DNA from: Candidatus Eiseniibacteriota bacterium | Lineage (GTDB): Bacteria; Joyebacterota; Joyebacteria; Joyebacterales; Joyebacteraceae | DNA length: 7,491 nucleotides | Direction of reading: 5' to 3' | Assembly: GCA_030609605.1 (NCBI GenBank) | Contig: JAUWBY010000104.1 | Span: 1-7,491 of the forward strand | Part shown: positions 1 through 7,086 of the stretch, piece by piece | How the letters are laid out: the number at the start of each line of letters is the position of its first letter | How positions within the stretch are numbered: position 1 is the stretch's first letter | Program-made: the position numbers and the translations under genes | Notes under the pieces: model-generated | Seen by the model: the letters and a program-made list of their open reading frames with translations, nothing else | Told to the model about the DNA's origin: nothing | Database searches by the model: none

Positions 1-844
1 ATCCAGTCACGACCGCGTCGACTTCCGCCAGCCGGAAGGCTTCGATGTTCGTCCTCGCCAGCTCCCGACTGGTCACGTAGTCCCCGGCGTTGAACACCGG
101 CGTGCCGCAGCAGCCCTGCTTCCGCGGAATGACGACATCTACTCCGCTCTGGGTTAGAGAGGCGATGATGGCCCTCCCAGTCTCCGGGTAGATGAGATTC
201 GTGGCACAGCCAACGAAGTACCCAACGCGCTGAGCATCTCGGGCGATGCGCACGCGATCGTCCGACTCCTCGCTTGCGCCAGGCTCCGCCGGTCTGCCAC
301 CGGCCCGCCCCTGAGCGGGAACTACCTCTGGCGCCGACCGGATAAGCGAGCGAGGCGCGAAGTCGGGAAAGACACGGTCTCTGTCTATGCCGACGATCGG
401 CAGAAGCTTTCGGTAGACGCTATTCTCGGGAAGACCACGGAGAATGAATCGCTGCATGAACGACGCGAACCCGCCGAACGGAGGCAGAAGCCATCCGCGT
501 CGGAGAAGGAATCGGAAGATGATGTGCTTCAGAAGGGGTAGCCGCCCCGCTTCGACAAGACCGCTCCGGGCAGCGAGAATGAGATCATCGACGCGAACGT
601 CGTTGGGACAGCTGGTAACGCACGCTTTGCAGTTGAGACAGAGCTGAATCTTCTCATCGAAGAGCGCCGTGAGATCGAGATCACCATCGAGCACGGCCCT
701 GATAAGAGCAACTTTTCCCCGCGCAACGGCTCCTTCAACGCCTATCTCGGCGAAGATGGGACAGACGGAACGGCAGGTGCCGCAAGCGCGGCACTTCGCG
801 GCGAGCTCCCGCCTGAGTTCGAGTTCTCTTCCGGGTCCCGTCAT
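1..844 (-). CDS. glcF: GlcF-like iron-sulfur subunit of a glycolate/lactate-type oxidase (3' part beyond window)
   Basis: This is probably the electron-transfer subunit of a GlcDEF-type 2-hydroxyacid oxidase, passing electrons from the flavin subunits towards the quinone pool or a cytochrome. My translation gives 281 codons before the window edge. Two ferredoxin motifs of the form CxxCxxCxxxCP are visible, at C18/C21/C24/C28 and C69/C72/C75/C79, so two [4Fe-4S] clusters are expected. A first cysteine-rich CCG domain follows: YFVGCATN at 209-216 and GCCGTP at 244-249. The second CCG domain should lie beyond the edge. Family members are about 400-430 residues long. The ATG at 844 has GGAGG seven bases upstream and lies 33 bases after the glcE-like stop, which fits an operon. 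A Pro/Gly/Ala-rich stretch at about residues 170-200, between the ferredoxin and CCG parts, looks like a flexible linker. The family is clear. The substrate is not: HdrD-like or LutA-like roles remain possible. Confidence 0.88.
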   Translation of the reverse strand, partial: MTGPGRELELRRELAAKCRACGTCRSVCPIFAEIGVEGAVARGKVALIRAVLDGDLDLTALFDEKIQLCLNCKACVTSCPNDVRVDDLILAARSGLVEAGRLPLLKHIIFRFLLRRGWLLPPFGGFASFMQRFILRGLPENSVYRKLLPIVGIDRDRVFPDFAPRSLIRSAPEVVPAQGRAGGRPAEPGASEESDDRVRIARDAQRVGYFVGCATNLIYPETGRAIIASLTQSGVDVVIPRKQGCCGTPVFNAGDYVTSRELARTNIEAFRLAEVDAVVTG

Positions 845-877
845 GCCCAGGCCTCCGAGGTCTCCCGCTGCAGCTCG

Positions 878-1666
878 CTAGCTTTCGATACCGACGGTCT
901 CCACCGGTGGAAACACGCCCGCCGGGTCCAGTTCCTTCTTGAGGCGCAGAAGGAAATCTGACCACGTGGCGTCGATAACGCCCTCGGCCTCGCGAGTCGA
1001 GGCTTCGCTCTCTGCTCGCATCGCTTCCAGCGGCGCGAAATCACGTTCGAGCCTGCTCGCCACAGCTTCGTGGTTCGCTTCGGCCTCGAGTCTCAGAGTT
1101 GCCCCGGTCAGCACGCCGAGCGTCTGCCATGACCCGATGAAGAGCTGCTTGAGATCGTAACCTGTCACACACTTCACGGTTCTGGCCCCGGCCCGCATCT
1201 GCGTCGCGTCAGGCAGGACGACCTCGATCATGAGGATGTAGCGTCGGACAGTGTTACCCAAGCGCGTATGATTGCCGGGGGCTCGCTCGATGACATCTCC
1301 GAGCATCTCGCCGCTCCCGACGAGCTCGGCGGCGGGCCAGAAGAGACCTCGCTCAGCGAGGACCGACGCCAGCTCCCCGATGCGGATGCCCACTTCGACA
1401 GTCGCCATCAGATCTTCGGGGACCACCTCGTCCACAACGCACATGCGCTCGCGTGAGATATGGAGCACGCTGAGGCTGCCCCCGGAGGATCCGTCCGCGC
1501 TCGGGAGGCCCTCACCCAAAAGCCAGTGCGGCGCTATCACCACCCCGCGCTCTCCCGCTTCTCGCACAATGGCAGCGACCGCCTGCGCGTTTTCGGGCAG
1601 AGCCACGGCCCTGCCCGATCGATCTTCGATATCTATGCCAAGTTCCCTGAGTCTCTCGTGCATCAC
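878..1666 (-). CDS. glcE: Short GlcE-like FAD-binding oxidase subunit (FAD_binding_4 family)
   Basis: A 262-residue protein related to the FAD-binding half of GlcD/GlcE. The family fold is recognisable in ATVEVGIRIGELASVLAERG (88-107), the LFWP that follows, EVVLPD (148-153) and RTVKCVTGYDL with FIGSWQTLGVLT (162-187). The end, LDPAGVFPP (246-254), matches the terminal helix of FAD-linked oxidases. Two things are odd. Only about 65 residues follow the FAD domain, whereas E. coli GlcE is about 350 residues long, so most of the substrate-side cap domain is missing. The glycine-rich pyrophosphate loop is also poorly kept: IAPHWLLGEG at 44-53 stands where a PxGGGT-like loop is usual, and MLGDV at 121-125 stands for TIGG. 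The start is GTG at 1666, which overlaps the peptidase stop by four bases (GTGA). The next codon, an ATG at 1663, is an equally good start. A GGTGAAG-like site lies just upstream. With glcF 33 bases downstream, it is likely an accessory flavin or scaffold subunit. GlcD is not in the window. Confidence 0.82.
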   Translation of the reverse strand: MMHERLRELGIDIEDRSGRAVALPENAQAVAAIVREAGERGVVIAPHWLLGEGLPSADGSSGGSLSVLHISRERMCVVDEVVPEDLMATVEVGIRIGELASVLAERGLFWPAAELVGSGEMLGDVIERAPGNHTRLGNTVRRYILMIEVVLPDATQMRAGARTVKCVTGYDLKQLFIGSWQTLGVLTGATLRLEAEANHEAVASRLERDFAPLEAMRAESEASTREAEGVIDATWSDFLLRLKKELDPAGVFPPVETVGIES

Positions 1667-4600
1667 CGCATCTTCACCATTCGCCCGACAGGCGTCATTG
1701 CGCTGGATCCGTCCTCACTCTTGGCCTCGATTGTGAAAAGATAGACGCCGTTGGCCACCGTGTCGCCTTCCCGGTCCGTCCCGTCCCACACCAGGGCGTT
1801 GTAGTTGAGATCGCTCGGCGCGTCTTCGAAGACCTGGATCAGCCGTCCGCCGACCGTGTAGATTCTGACTTCGACCTCCGCACCGCTCTGATTCAGGAGA
1901 TAGATGATGCTGGTGGTGCGGTCGAACGGATTCGGATGGTTCGCAATGTCCCGAATGAGGATCCTGTTTCCCTCCGACACGTGCAGCGTGAACGTCGTTC
2001 TCTGCCCGTTGACGTCGGAAGCGGATATCCTGATGTCGTAGCTCCAGTTGCGGATCTCCGTGTTGTAGGTCAGACGATACCAGCGACTCTGCTGGGCTCC
2101 GGTGTCGGTGACGGACTCCACCAGGTAGAGCTCCGGGTCTATCTCTCCAAGATCGCTCTCAAACACAGAGATCGTCACAGGGTCGATCTCGACCTCGTCA
2201 ATAATGTCGGCGATTATCTGAACCATTTCACCGGCGCTCGATTCCAGGTAGTCCCCGCTGACGTGCGGGACCCCGTCGACGGTGACCTGGAAGACCGGTG
2301 GAGACGCCTCAAAGTGAAGGAGAGGGTCACCCAAGAGCACGAAGCGCATTGCGGCGCTACCGGACGGCCCGGTAGCGTACTTGACTGCGGCCTTTCCGAG
2401 AATTCCGCCCAACGACCACCTCGGCCAGAAATACTCCTCTGGCGGGCCAGTCGGTGTCGGGTCGGTGAACATGGCCTCGAATATCTTCTTGTTGTATCTG
2501 ATGTTCGGGGTCAGGTACTCGAGCCCCGTGCTCGCAAATGAGGCGACCGCCCCTCGGTCGTCGTCAAGGAACAGGAGCTGCTCCGCAAAGCTGTCGTCGC
2601 CTGTGGATCCTTCAAAGTAATCGAAGAATCTCGCGATGCTGCAGGCAAAACCGAAGAATATGAACGGCTTGCCGTCGTTTCCTATGGAATCGAAATCCTC
2701 GCCCTGGTTCATATCCACGAGCAGCCGCTCGTGAGTCAGAACATGTTTGTTCGCATGTCCCTGGAAATTGACGACCAGCGCACTCGCCGTCAGCGCGTCG
2801 AGCAGCACAGGTGTCACTTCGCCTTCTACGAACAGCATAGTGTTCCGGAAATTGTCCACCGTGAGATCCCCGTGGTACGGATCCGTGTATCGCCTGAGCA
2901 TGAACATGACAGTGTCCATCCCGGCGGGCGACGCCGCCACCGTCTCCGCCATCACGATCGATTCGGATGTGAACTTGCCCTCGCTCGACTCCTTCTTCGT
3001 GTACTCGTTGAAGTCATCGCCGTACGACCAGGCATCATCTGCCACAAAGAGAATCCTGTTGCGCCAGTCTGCGCCGGCCGATGAAGCGTTCTCGTAGGTC
3101 AGAATCCTGGAGACAAGGCTGCTCAGCTGCCCGCCGGAACCGACCGGAAGCCTCCCGATGTACATCTGAGGAAGGTAGGGCGTCTCGTCGACAAACGAGA
3201 CCATCCATTCATCGCTCCCTATGAGGTCGGTGTTGGGCGCAAGTGACGCGATGTAGGTGGGCAGGTAGTTGGGTGAGCTGGTAGAAAGGAGCCCACGCGT
3301 GTCTTCGCTCGCGTCCCCCACGAGAAGCGCAAACTGTGGTTGACGGCTCCAATTGTAGAACGCGTACTTGAAGTAGTTCTTGAAGGCCTGCGGATCGACG
3401 AGACCTCCAAAGAACTCGTCATATACGTCGTGCAGAAGGGCATGGGTGATGACGTGCCCTTCGGACTCACGGTGAGCGATCAGAGGCTCAACACCGGATG
3501 AGAATGCCTCGTAGGATATCACGATGAGATCGGCTTCCTCCTCGAAGAGATTAGCCGGCTCCCGCCTCTCGATCTCCTCCGGAGTACTGTAGCTCCCGTC
3601 TTCCACGACCTCATAGCGCGCAAGATCGGTTACCTGGTCCTGAAGAACGAACGTGTAGCTGCCACCTGCATCGACTATGTTCTCGGGAGAGAGCGTGAAC
3701 ACGGTCGGAGCCAGTGGATCAGTGATGTCGAACAAACGAATCTCGTTGCCTGAGAGCTCGGTAACCTCGAGCTCTATATCACCAGTCTCTCCCCCACTCG
3801 TGAATCTCAGACGTCCATCTCGGGCAATGTACCTGCGCCCGTATGTGATCTCGAACCAGTCGAGGTTCGCTCCGGAAGACCCAACTGTTCCTCGCGTCCG
3901 GAACGTGTTCTCTCCGTCGGTGAAGTACGTGGCAGGAATGGACGCCACATCGAAGATGTGGTTCTCCATTGTCGTGGTGATGCCGAAGAATGAGTAGCTC
4001 CAAGGCTCGTGCTCCACGGAGCTGCCGTCGATGATCGAGATCGTGATGCTGTGGCTGCTGTTCGCGATCCCCTGGTAGCGGGCACGTACCCTGGTATCCT
4101 CGGAGTAGTTCATATCGTAGATATGAAACGAGAGCTCGTAGTCGTCAATGAGCGGGGGGAGGGGATAAGTGTCGGTCCACTGGTAGAAGTCGACCACATT
4201 GCTTCCCGGAGAACGCGTGAAGTGAAGGTCCTCCTCGAATTTCACTGTCTCGCGGAAGCTCACAGGTGGAGTCAGTCCAGTCCAGTCGTGCCACGCGGTG
4301 CGCGCGCCCATGCGCTCGGACAGCCCCTCACCCCAACCGAACCAATAGACGTTCTCATCAGTGTAGCGGTCCTCATAGCCGACCGGCATGTGCTGCTCTT
4401 CGAAGCTCTGCGCGTAGAAGAGAAGGTAGTCCGAACCGTCGAAGAACCCGTTCTCGTCCTCGTCAAAGACAAGAATGGGCGTAGGGGTCTCGACAAAGGG
4501 GTTCTCCGCATTCTCATCGTAGGAGCGCTGGTAGACGGCTATCTCATCCGTCTCCAGAATCCCTGACAGGCCCTCCGCCGACAGATCGGAGAAACTCAAT

Positions 4601-5382
4601 CTGGTGATGCCGCTCTCGCCGATGGTGAGCTTGTAAGCCTCGTGCTCCTGACGCATCTCGGCACGCTTCCAGGCCTGTGTGGGCTCCGGACGGAGCCGCC
4701 ACTCTCGTGCTCCATCGTAGTTGAGAACGGTGCCGGCGTAGAGCTGCTCCCACTCGGGCTCGTACGCGCGAACGTCCGTCAGCCCGGAGGGACGGCCACG
4801 GCCGCTGAATTTCAGTCGAACTGTGATACTTCTGTGGAGTGTTAGCCGACCGGTCGAGGGTGAGTACTGGAATGGATGGAGAAGAACCTGAACGACTCTC
4901 TGGTGTCTGAGCGTGGTGTCGAATCCCAGGCTCGCAACTGCAGAAGGATGTGTCCGACCGCCTCGATAGTAGTCCCGGTCGATCTCGTAGTCCTCGACGG
5001 CGAATGTGAATCCATCGTTCTCAATGAAGCTCCCCCGCGGCGCGGGCTCGATCACGAGAACGCCGAGATCCTCGCTCTCGAACGAGACGATATCGAGCGA
5101 CAGCTCGGCCCCGAAAGGAACGCCGACCAGAACACCCCGCACCGGGAGGGCGGGAAGCCCCGGCTCGACCGTATGCTCCAGGCCGCGTGCCACCACCCTG
5201 ACAAACGACTCGCCACCGTGAACCACATCCTCGAGGGTGTAGTCGTCGGTGACGAGTTCGATCACGATCTCTGTGTCGCTCTCTTCGGGAACGCGTGCTT
5301 CGTTCGCACAGGCAATACCCGTGATGAGCACTGCAGCCAGGACGACTGCCGGAAGCACTGCCGAGGAAACCGTCCGGAACAT
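1663..5382 (-). CDS. Secreted PorU/gingipain-type C25 cysteine peptidase with FlgD-like C-terminal domain
   Basis: A 1239-residue exported protease of family C25 (caspase-like clan CD). From the ATG at 5382 there is a signal peptide of about 26 residues, with likely cleavage after ACA. A gingipain-propeptide-like region follows (EPGLPALPVRGVLV, about 74-87). Next is a beta-rich region with FDGSDYLLFYAQ (314-325), a phrase I associate with PorU sortases. The C25 domain spans about 617-1028: LLVGDASED, DPQAFKNYFKYA and IGRLPV, with probable catalytic His876 (FQGHANKH) and Cys914 (GFACSIARF). After an Ig-like segment comes a FlgD-like or type IX sorting-like tail at about 1147-1239: HPNPF, IYTVGGRLI, WDGTD, NGVYLF, GRMVKMR. 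The frame is open back to a TTG at 5433 (17 more residues), but the ATG has GAGGGGG eight bases upstream and directly precedes the signal peptide. It may be a PorU-like sortase (PorU also keeps a C-terminal domain) or a secreted protease. The sequence does not decide between them. Confidence 0.9.
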   Translation of the reverse strand: MFRTVSSAVLPAVVLAAVLITGIACANEARVPEESDTEIVIELVTDDYTLEDVVHGGESFVRVVARGLEHTVEPGLPALPVRGVLVGVPFGAELSLDIVSFESEDLGVLVIEPAPRGSFIENDGFTFAVEDYEIDRDYYRGGRTHPSAVASLGFDTTLRHQRVVQVLLHPFQYSPSTGRLTLHRSITVRLKFSGRGRPSGLTDVRAYEPEWEQLYAGTVLNYDGAREWRLRPEPTQAWKRAEMRQEHEAYKLTIGESGITRLSFSDLSAEGLSGILETDEIAVYQRSYDENAENPFVETPTPILVFDEDENGFFDGSDYLLFYAQSFEEQHMPVGYEDRYTDENVYWFGWGEGLSERMGARTAWHDWTGLTPPVSFRETVKFEEDLHFTRSPGSNVVDFYQWTDTYPLPPLIDDYELSFHIYDMNYSEDTRVRARYQGIANSSHSITISIIDGSSVEHEPWSYSFFGITTTMENHIFDVASIPATYFTDGENTFRTRGTVGSSGANLDWFEITYGRRYIARDGRLRFTSGGETGDIELEVTELSGNEIRLFDITDPLAPTVFTLSPENIVDAGGSYTFVLQDQVTDLARYEVVEDGSYSTPEEIERREPANLFEEEADLIVISYEAFSSGVEPLIAHRESEGHVITHALLHDVYDEFFGGLVDPQAFKNYFKYAFYNWSRQPQFALLVGDASEDTRGLLSTSSPNYLPTYIASLAPNTDLIGSDEWMVSFVDETPYLPQMYIGRLPVGSGGQLSSLVSRILTYENASSAGADWRNRILFVADDAWSYGDDFNEYTKKESSEGKFTSESIVMAETVAASPAGMDTVMFMLRRYTDPYHGDLTVDNFRNTMLFVEGEVTPVLLDALTASALVVNFQGHANKHVLTHERLLVDMNQGEDFDSIGNDGKPFIFFGFACSIARFFDYFEGSTGDDSFAEQLLFLDDDRGAVASFASTGLEYLTPNIRYNKKIFEAMFTDPTPTGPPEEYFWPRWSLGGILGKAAVKYATGPSGSAAMRFVLLGDPLLHFEASPPVFQVTVDGVPHVSGDYLESSAGEMVQIIADIIDEVEIDPVTISVFESDLGEIDPELYLVESVTDTGAQQSRWYRLTYNTEIRNWSYDIRISASDVNGQRTTFTLHVSEGNRILIRDIANHPNPFDRTTSIIYLLNQSGAEVEVRIYTVGGRLIQVFEDAPSDLNYNALVWDGTDREGDTVANGVYLFTIEAKSEDGSSAMTPVGRMVKMR

Positions 5383-5390
5383 GCTGCGCA

Positions 5391-5397
5391 CCCCCTC
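5391..5397 (-). promoter_or_regulatory. Ribosome binding site for the C25 peptidase
   Basis: GAGGGGG lies eight bases before the ATG at 5382. It decides the start in favour of this ATG over the in-frame TTG at 5433. The TTG has only a GGAGA about 13 bases away and would put 17 charged residues in front of the signal peptide. Confidence 0.6.
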
Positions 5398-5451
5398 ACC
5401 GTCCCGGGCCCTTCGCGTTCGATCCAGCGCCAAGCTCTCGCCGGGTCTCCG

Positions 5452-6828
5452 CTAGTGCGTCACCTTCGCCAGATACCGTGGGAAGTTGAAGTCCGGGCTG
5501 TTGTCTGAATCGTGGCACCCGATACACGTAGCAACCGAGATGTCACCGTACGAACGGTCTCTCGCATGCTCCGTGCCGATGCCATGGCATGACTCACACT
5601 GAACACCGCGCAGGTTTGCCGGCACCTCCACCGATCCGTCGCCCGGAATCCCTCTCTGTCCGGTCGTGTGACAGCTCAGGCACTCTGGATTGGTGGACTG
5701 AAGGCTCTTCTCGAGCGTCTCAAAAGCAGACGCGTGCGCAGTCGTTTGCCACTGATCATACTTATCCTGGTGACAACGCTTGCAGGATTCGTTGACACCG
5801 ATGCAGTCCTCCTTGTAGGATTCCGCGGCCGCAGCGTTCCGGGCCTCACGCTTGAGCCGCCTCTCCTTAGCCTGATCCGCAGCCCGGCGCTTCGACGCCG
5901 CCTCGATCATCAGCTTATGCTCCTTGAGCATGAGCGCCATCGCCGCGTCGGCGGGAACCTTGTTGTCCAGCACAACGGCCTTGCCCGAATAGGACTTGTA
6001 CGTGCCATCAGCGTCGAAACTCAATCTGAAGTCACACATTGCCTGCCCCCGATAGCCGGGCTGCATCATGAGTGTCGTTCCAACCTCGTACGGTTGTGCG
6101 GAATGCGCATTGTGATTGCCCATGACCATGATATCTATGCCCTCGATCTCGCTGGCGAGGTCCTTGGAGCGCGTCAGACCCGAGTGACTCAGGACAACCA
6201 CGAAATCAACCTGCTTCCTGATCTCCGGGACGTACATTCTGAGAGCCTCTACGGGGTCGCTCACGGTAATACCGTGACTCTCGACGTTCTTGTCAATCCG
6301 TATCTTGAGATCCGGGCTCAGAACACCCGTGATGCCGAATTTGATCCCGCCTCTCTCGACGACCACATACGGTTTCAGAAGTAGATCGCCGGTGGTCTCG
6401 TCGCGCACGTTCGCCGACACGACCGTGAGTCCTGACTCAGCGATGCGGTCGAGAAAATACGACGCGCCCATGGAGAGATCAACCACGCCGATCGTCGTCG
6501 CGTCACAGCCGGACTGCGCCATGCCGCGCAGAGTTGTGTTGTCGACCATCACGCGCTCAAAACCCTTGCGCGAAAGCGAGCCGCCTCCGTCAAGAACCAG
6601 GTGGTACTGTGTCTCGCTTGCAGTCTGATTGATGTAGCCGGCCCTCCGGACCAGCCCGCCTTTCTGGCCTCCGTGTCAGCCACAAGGCTCGAGTTCACCG
6701 CGAGTGCCCGTTGTCACGAGGACCGCGATCTCGAACGGGCCACCGGGCGTCGCAGGCTTCTCCTGAACGGCACACCCTGCCGCAAGGATCATCAGAAGCA
6801 CGAAGAGCGGAATGCCGCGTTTGAACAA
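5452..6828 (-). CDS. Predicted selenoprotein: lipoprotein tetraheme cytochrome c fused to a 5'-nucleotidase-like domain, with in-frame TGA (Sec51)
   Basis: Read through one TGA, this gene encodes 458 residues. The start is TTG at 6828, preceded by GGAGG with a five-base gap. Residues 1-19 are a lipoprotein signal (MFKRG, a hydrophobic run, LAAGC with Cys19). Next come TRGELEPCG, the TGA at codon 51, and HGGQKGGLVRRAGYI. Residues about 33-280 resemble the UshA/5'-nucleotidase metallophosphatase fold: VVSANV, GITGVLS, VVVLSHSG (His215), MGNHNAHS. The early metal ligands are not seen: there is no DTHG, GD has become LDGGG, and GNHE has become GVVDL. Activity is therefore probably not that of a classical nucleotidase. 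A charged helical linker (about 297-337) leads to a c554-like domain with four CxxCH heme sites at C349-H353, C383-H387, C411-H415 and C435-H439. Extra His365 and His421 could serve as distal ligands. The likely location is periplasmic and lipid-anchored. I infer a redox enzyme using a Cys49-Gly-Sec51 centre wired to hemes. The alternatives are a sequencing error or a nonsense mutation at a cysteine codon (TGC to TGA). Confidence 0.82.
6637..6655 (-). promoter_or_regulatory. Candidate bacterial SECIS hairpin
   Basis: On the transcribed strand, GCTGGTCC (6655-6648) pairs along all eight bases with GGGCCGGC (6644-6637), with two G-U pairs. The closed loop is GGA (6647-6645). The loop starts after 28 bases of spacer from the TGA. 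Bacterial SECIS elements are usually described as a stem with a small loop carrying G in its first two positions, about 16-37 bases after the UGA, and this hairpin fits. A competing fold exists nearer the TGA: CGGA+CCAG at 6673-6664 with CTGG+TCCG at 6654-6647, which would put a nine-base loop 12 bases after it. The DNA is GC-rich, so hairpins by chance are common. Confidence 0.55.
6676..6678 (-). other. In-frame TGA, predicted selenocysteine codon (Sec51)
   Basis: This is the only stop codon in the frame between the TTG at 6828 and the TAG at 5452. Both sides read as protein: a lipoprotein signal and ELEPCG before it, HGGQKGGLVRRA after it. It takes the place of the second Cys of the PCGC motif that I recall from this family (recall, not a search). 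TGA also acts as a normal stop here (end of the C25 peptidase), so a general UGA reassignment is not supported. Confidence 0.75.
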
Positions 6829-6833
6829 CTCAC

Positions 6834-6838
6834 CCTCC
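6834..6838 (-). promoter_or_regulatory. Ribosome binding site fixing a TTG start
   Basis: GGAGG sits five bases before the TTG at 6828. No ATG or GTG occurs in this frame between the upstream in-frame TAA (6897-6895) and the TTG. The TTG directly precedes a positively charged, then hydrophobic, lipoprotein signal. A GTG at 6833 is out of frame and closes after a few codons. Confidence 0.6.
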
Positions 6839-6853
6839 TGGTTCTCTCCCAGC

Positions 6854-6870
6854 GCGGCCCAAGGGACCGC
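6854..6870 (-). promoter_or_regulatory. Leader hairpin upstream of the selenoprotein gene
   Basis: On the minus strand GCGGTCC and GGGCCGC form seven pairs (one G-U) around a CTT loop. The hairpin lies in the presumed 5' leader, about 15 bases before the ribosome binding site. No T-run follows, so it is not an obvious terminator. It could stabilise or modulate the message, or be incidental to high GC content. Confidence 0.25.
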
Positions 6871-6898
6871 GTGTAGTCTGTCTCCTGCATGAGTTTAC

Positions 6899-6927
6899 AG
6901 TTTAGCATCGTCCGCCCAGAGGCGCAA
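6899..6927 (-). promoter_or_regulatory. Weak candidate sigma-70 promoter for the four-gene block
   Basis: TTGCGC (6927-6922) and TAAACT (6904-6899) are separated by exactly 17 bases on the minus strand. They match the -35 consensus in three of six positions and the -10 in four of six. Transcription would begin near 6892 and give a leader of about 64 bases. It lies between the upstream terminator hairpin and the gene, where a promoter is expected, but the match is modest. Confidence 0.3.
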
Positions 6928-7018
6928 GTTGAAGCTCCGGCCTGTCGCTGCGACTAGACGATATCTTCAGCAACTGCCCGCCACGCAAGACCGTCAGCTT
7001 CGGCATGACATCAAAGAT

Positions 7019-7050
7019 GAGGGCGGGTCGGCATGAAGCCGCCCGCCCTC
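7019..7050 (-). terminator. Hairpin terminator after the WGGIKALYR protein gene
   Basis: GAGGGCGGG (7019-7027) and CCCGCCCTC (7042-7050) are perfect nine-base inverted arms. Inside them a GGC/GCC stem closes a five-base loop, with a small internal bulge. On the minus strand it starts 36 bases after the TAG at 7087 and is followed by ATCTTT, a short and imperfect T-tract. The other side carries AAAG, so it could act weakly in both directions. It separates the hypothetical gene from the downstream block. Confidence 0.6.
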
Positions 7051-7086
7051 AAAGTACCCGAGTCCCGTGGTGCAGATGTCCTTCGT

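Noticed and set aside
5340..5382. Lipoprotein signal on the C25 peptidase (Cys25)
   Set aside because: The residues before the Cys (TGIA) do not fit a lipobox. Signal peptidase I cleavage after ACA fits better.
5383..5433. 17-residue N-terminal extension of the C25 peptidase from a TTG
   Set aside because: It has a poorly placed ribosome binding site and would put charged residues in front of a normal signal peptide. The ATG at 5382 has a strong site.
4876..5508. Plus-strand 210-codon open frame, and similar long plus-strand frames at 1272-1736, 1936-2541, 4009-4566 and 5668-6384
   Set aside because: All lie opposite clearly recognisable minus-strand genes, show no family motifs and have odd composition typical of antisense frames in GC-rich DNA.
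5452..6552. Cytochrome/nucleotidase gene starting at the GTG at 6552 (366 residues)
   Set aside because: This start removes the lipoprotein signal and the PCG...GGLxRR motif. The codon is an internal Val, and the frame continues upstream with family-like sequence to the TTG at 6828 with a good ribosome binding site.
6676..6828. Pseudogene by nonsense mutation
   Set aside because: Not excluded, but less likely: apart from this codon, the frame has no other stop or frameshift, all four heme sites are intact, the TGA is exactly at a presumed Cys codon, and a SECIS-like hairpin follows.
6790..6833. GTG at 6833 as a start for the gene upstream of the TGA
   Set aside because: It is in another frame and reaches a stop after a few codons; it only overlaps the spacer of the real ribosome binding site.
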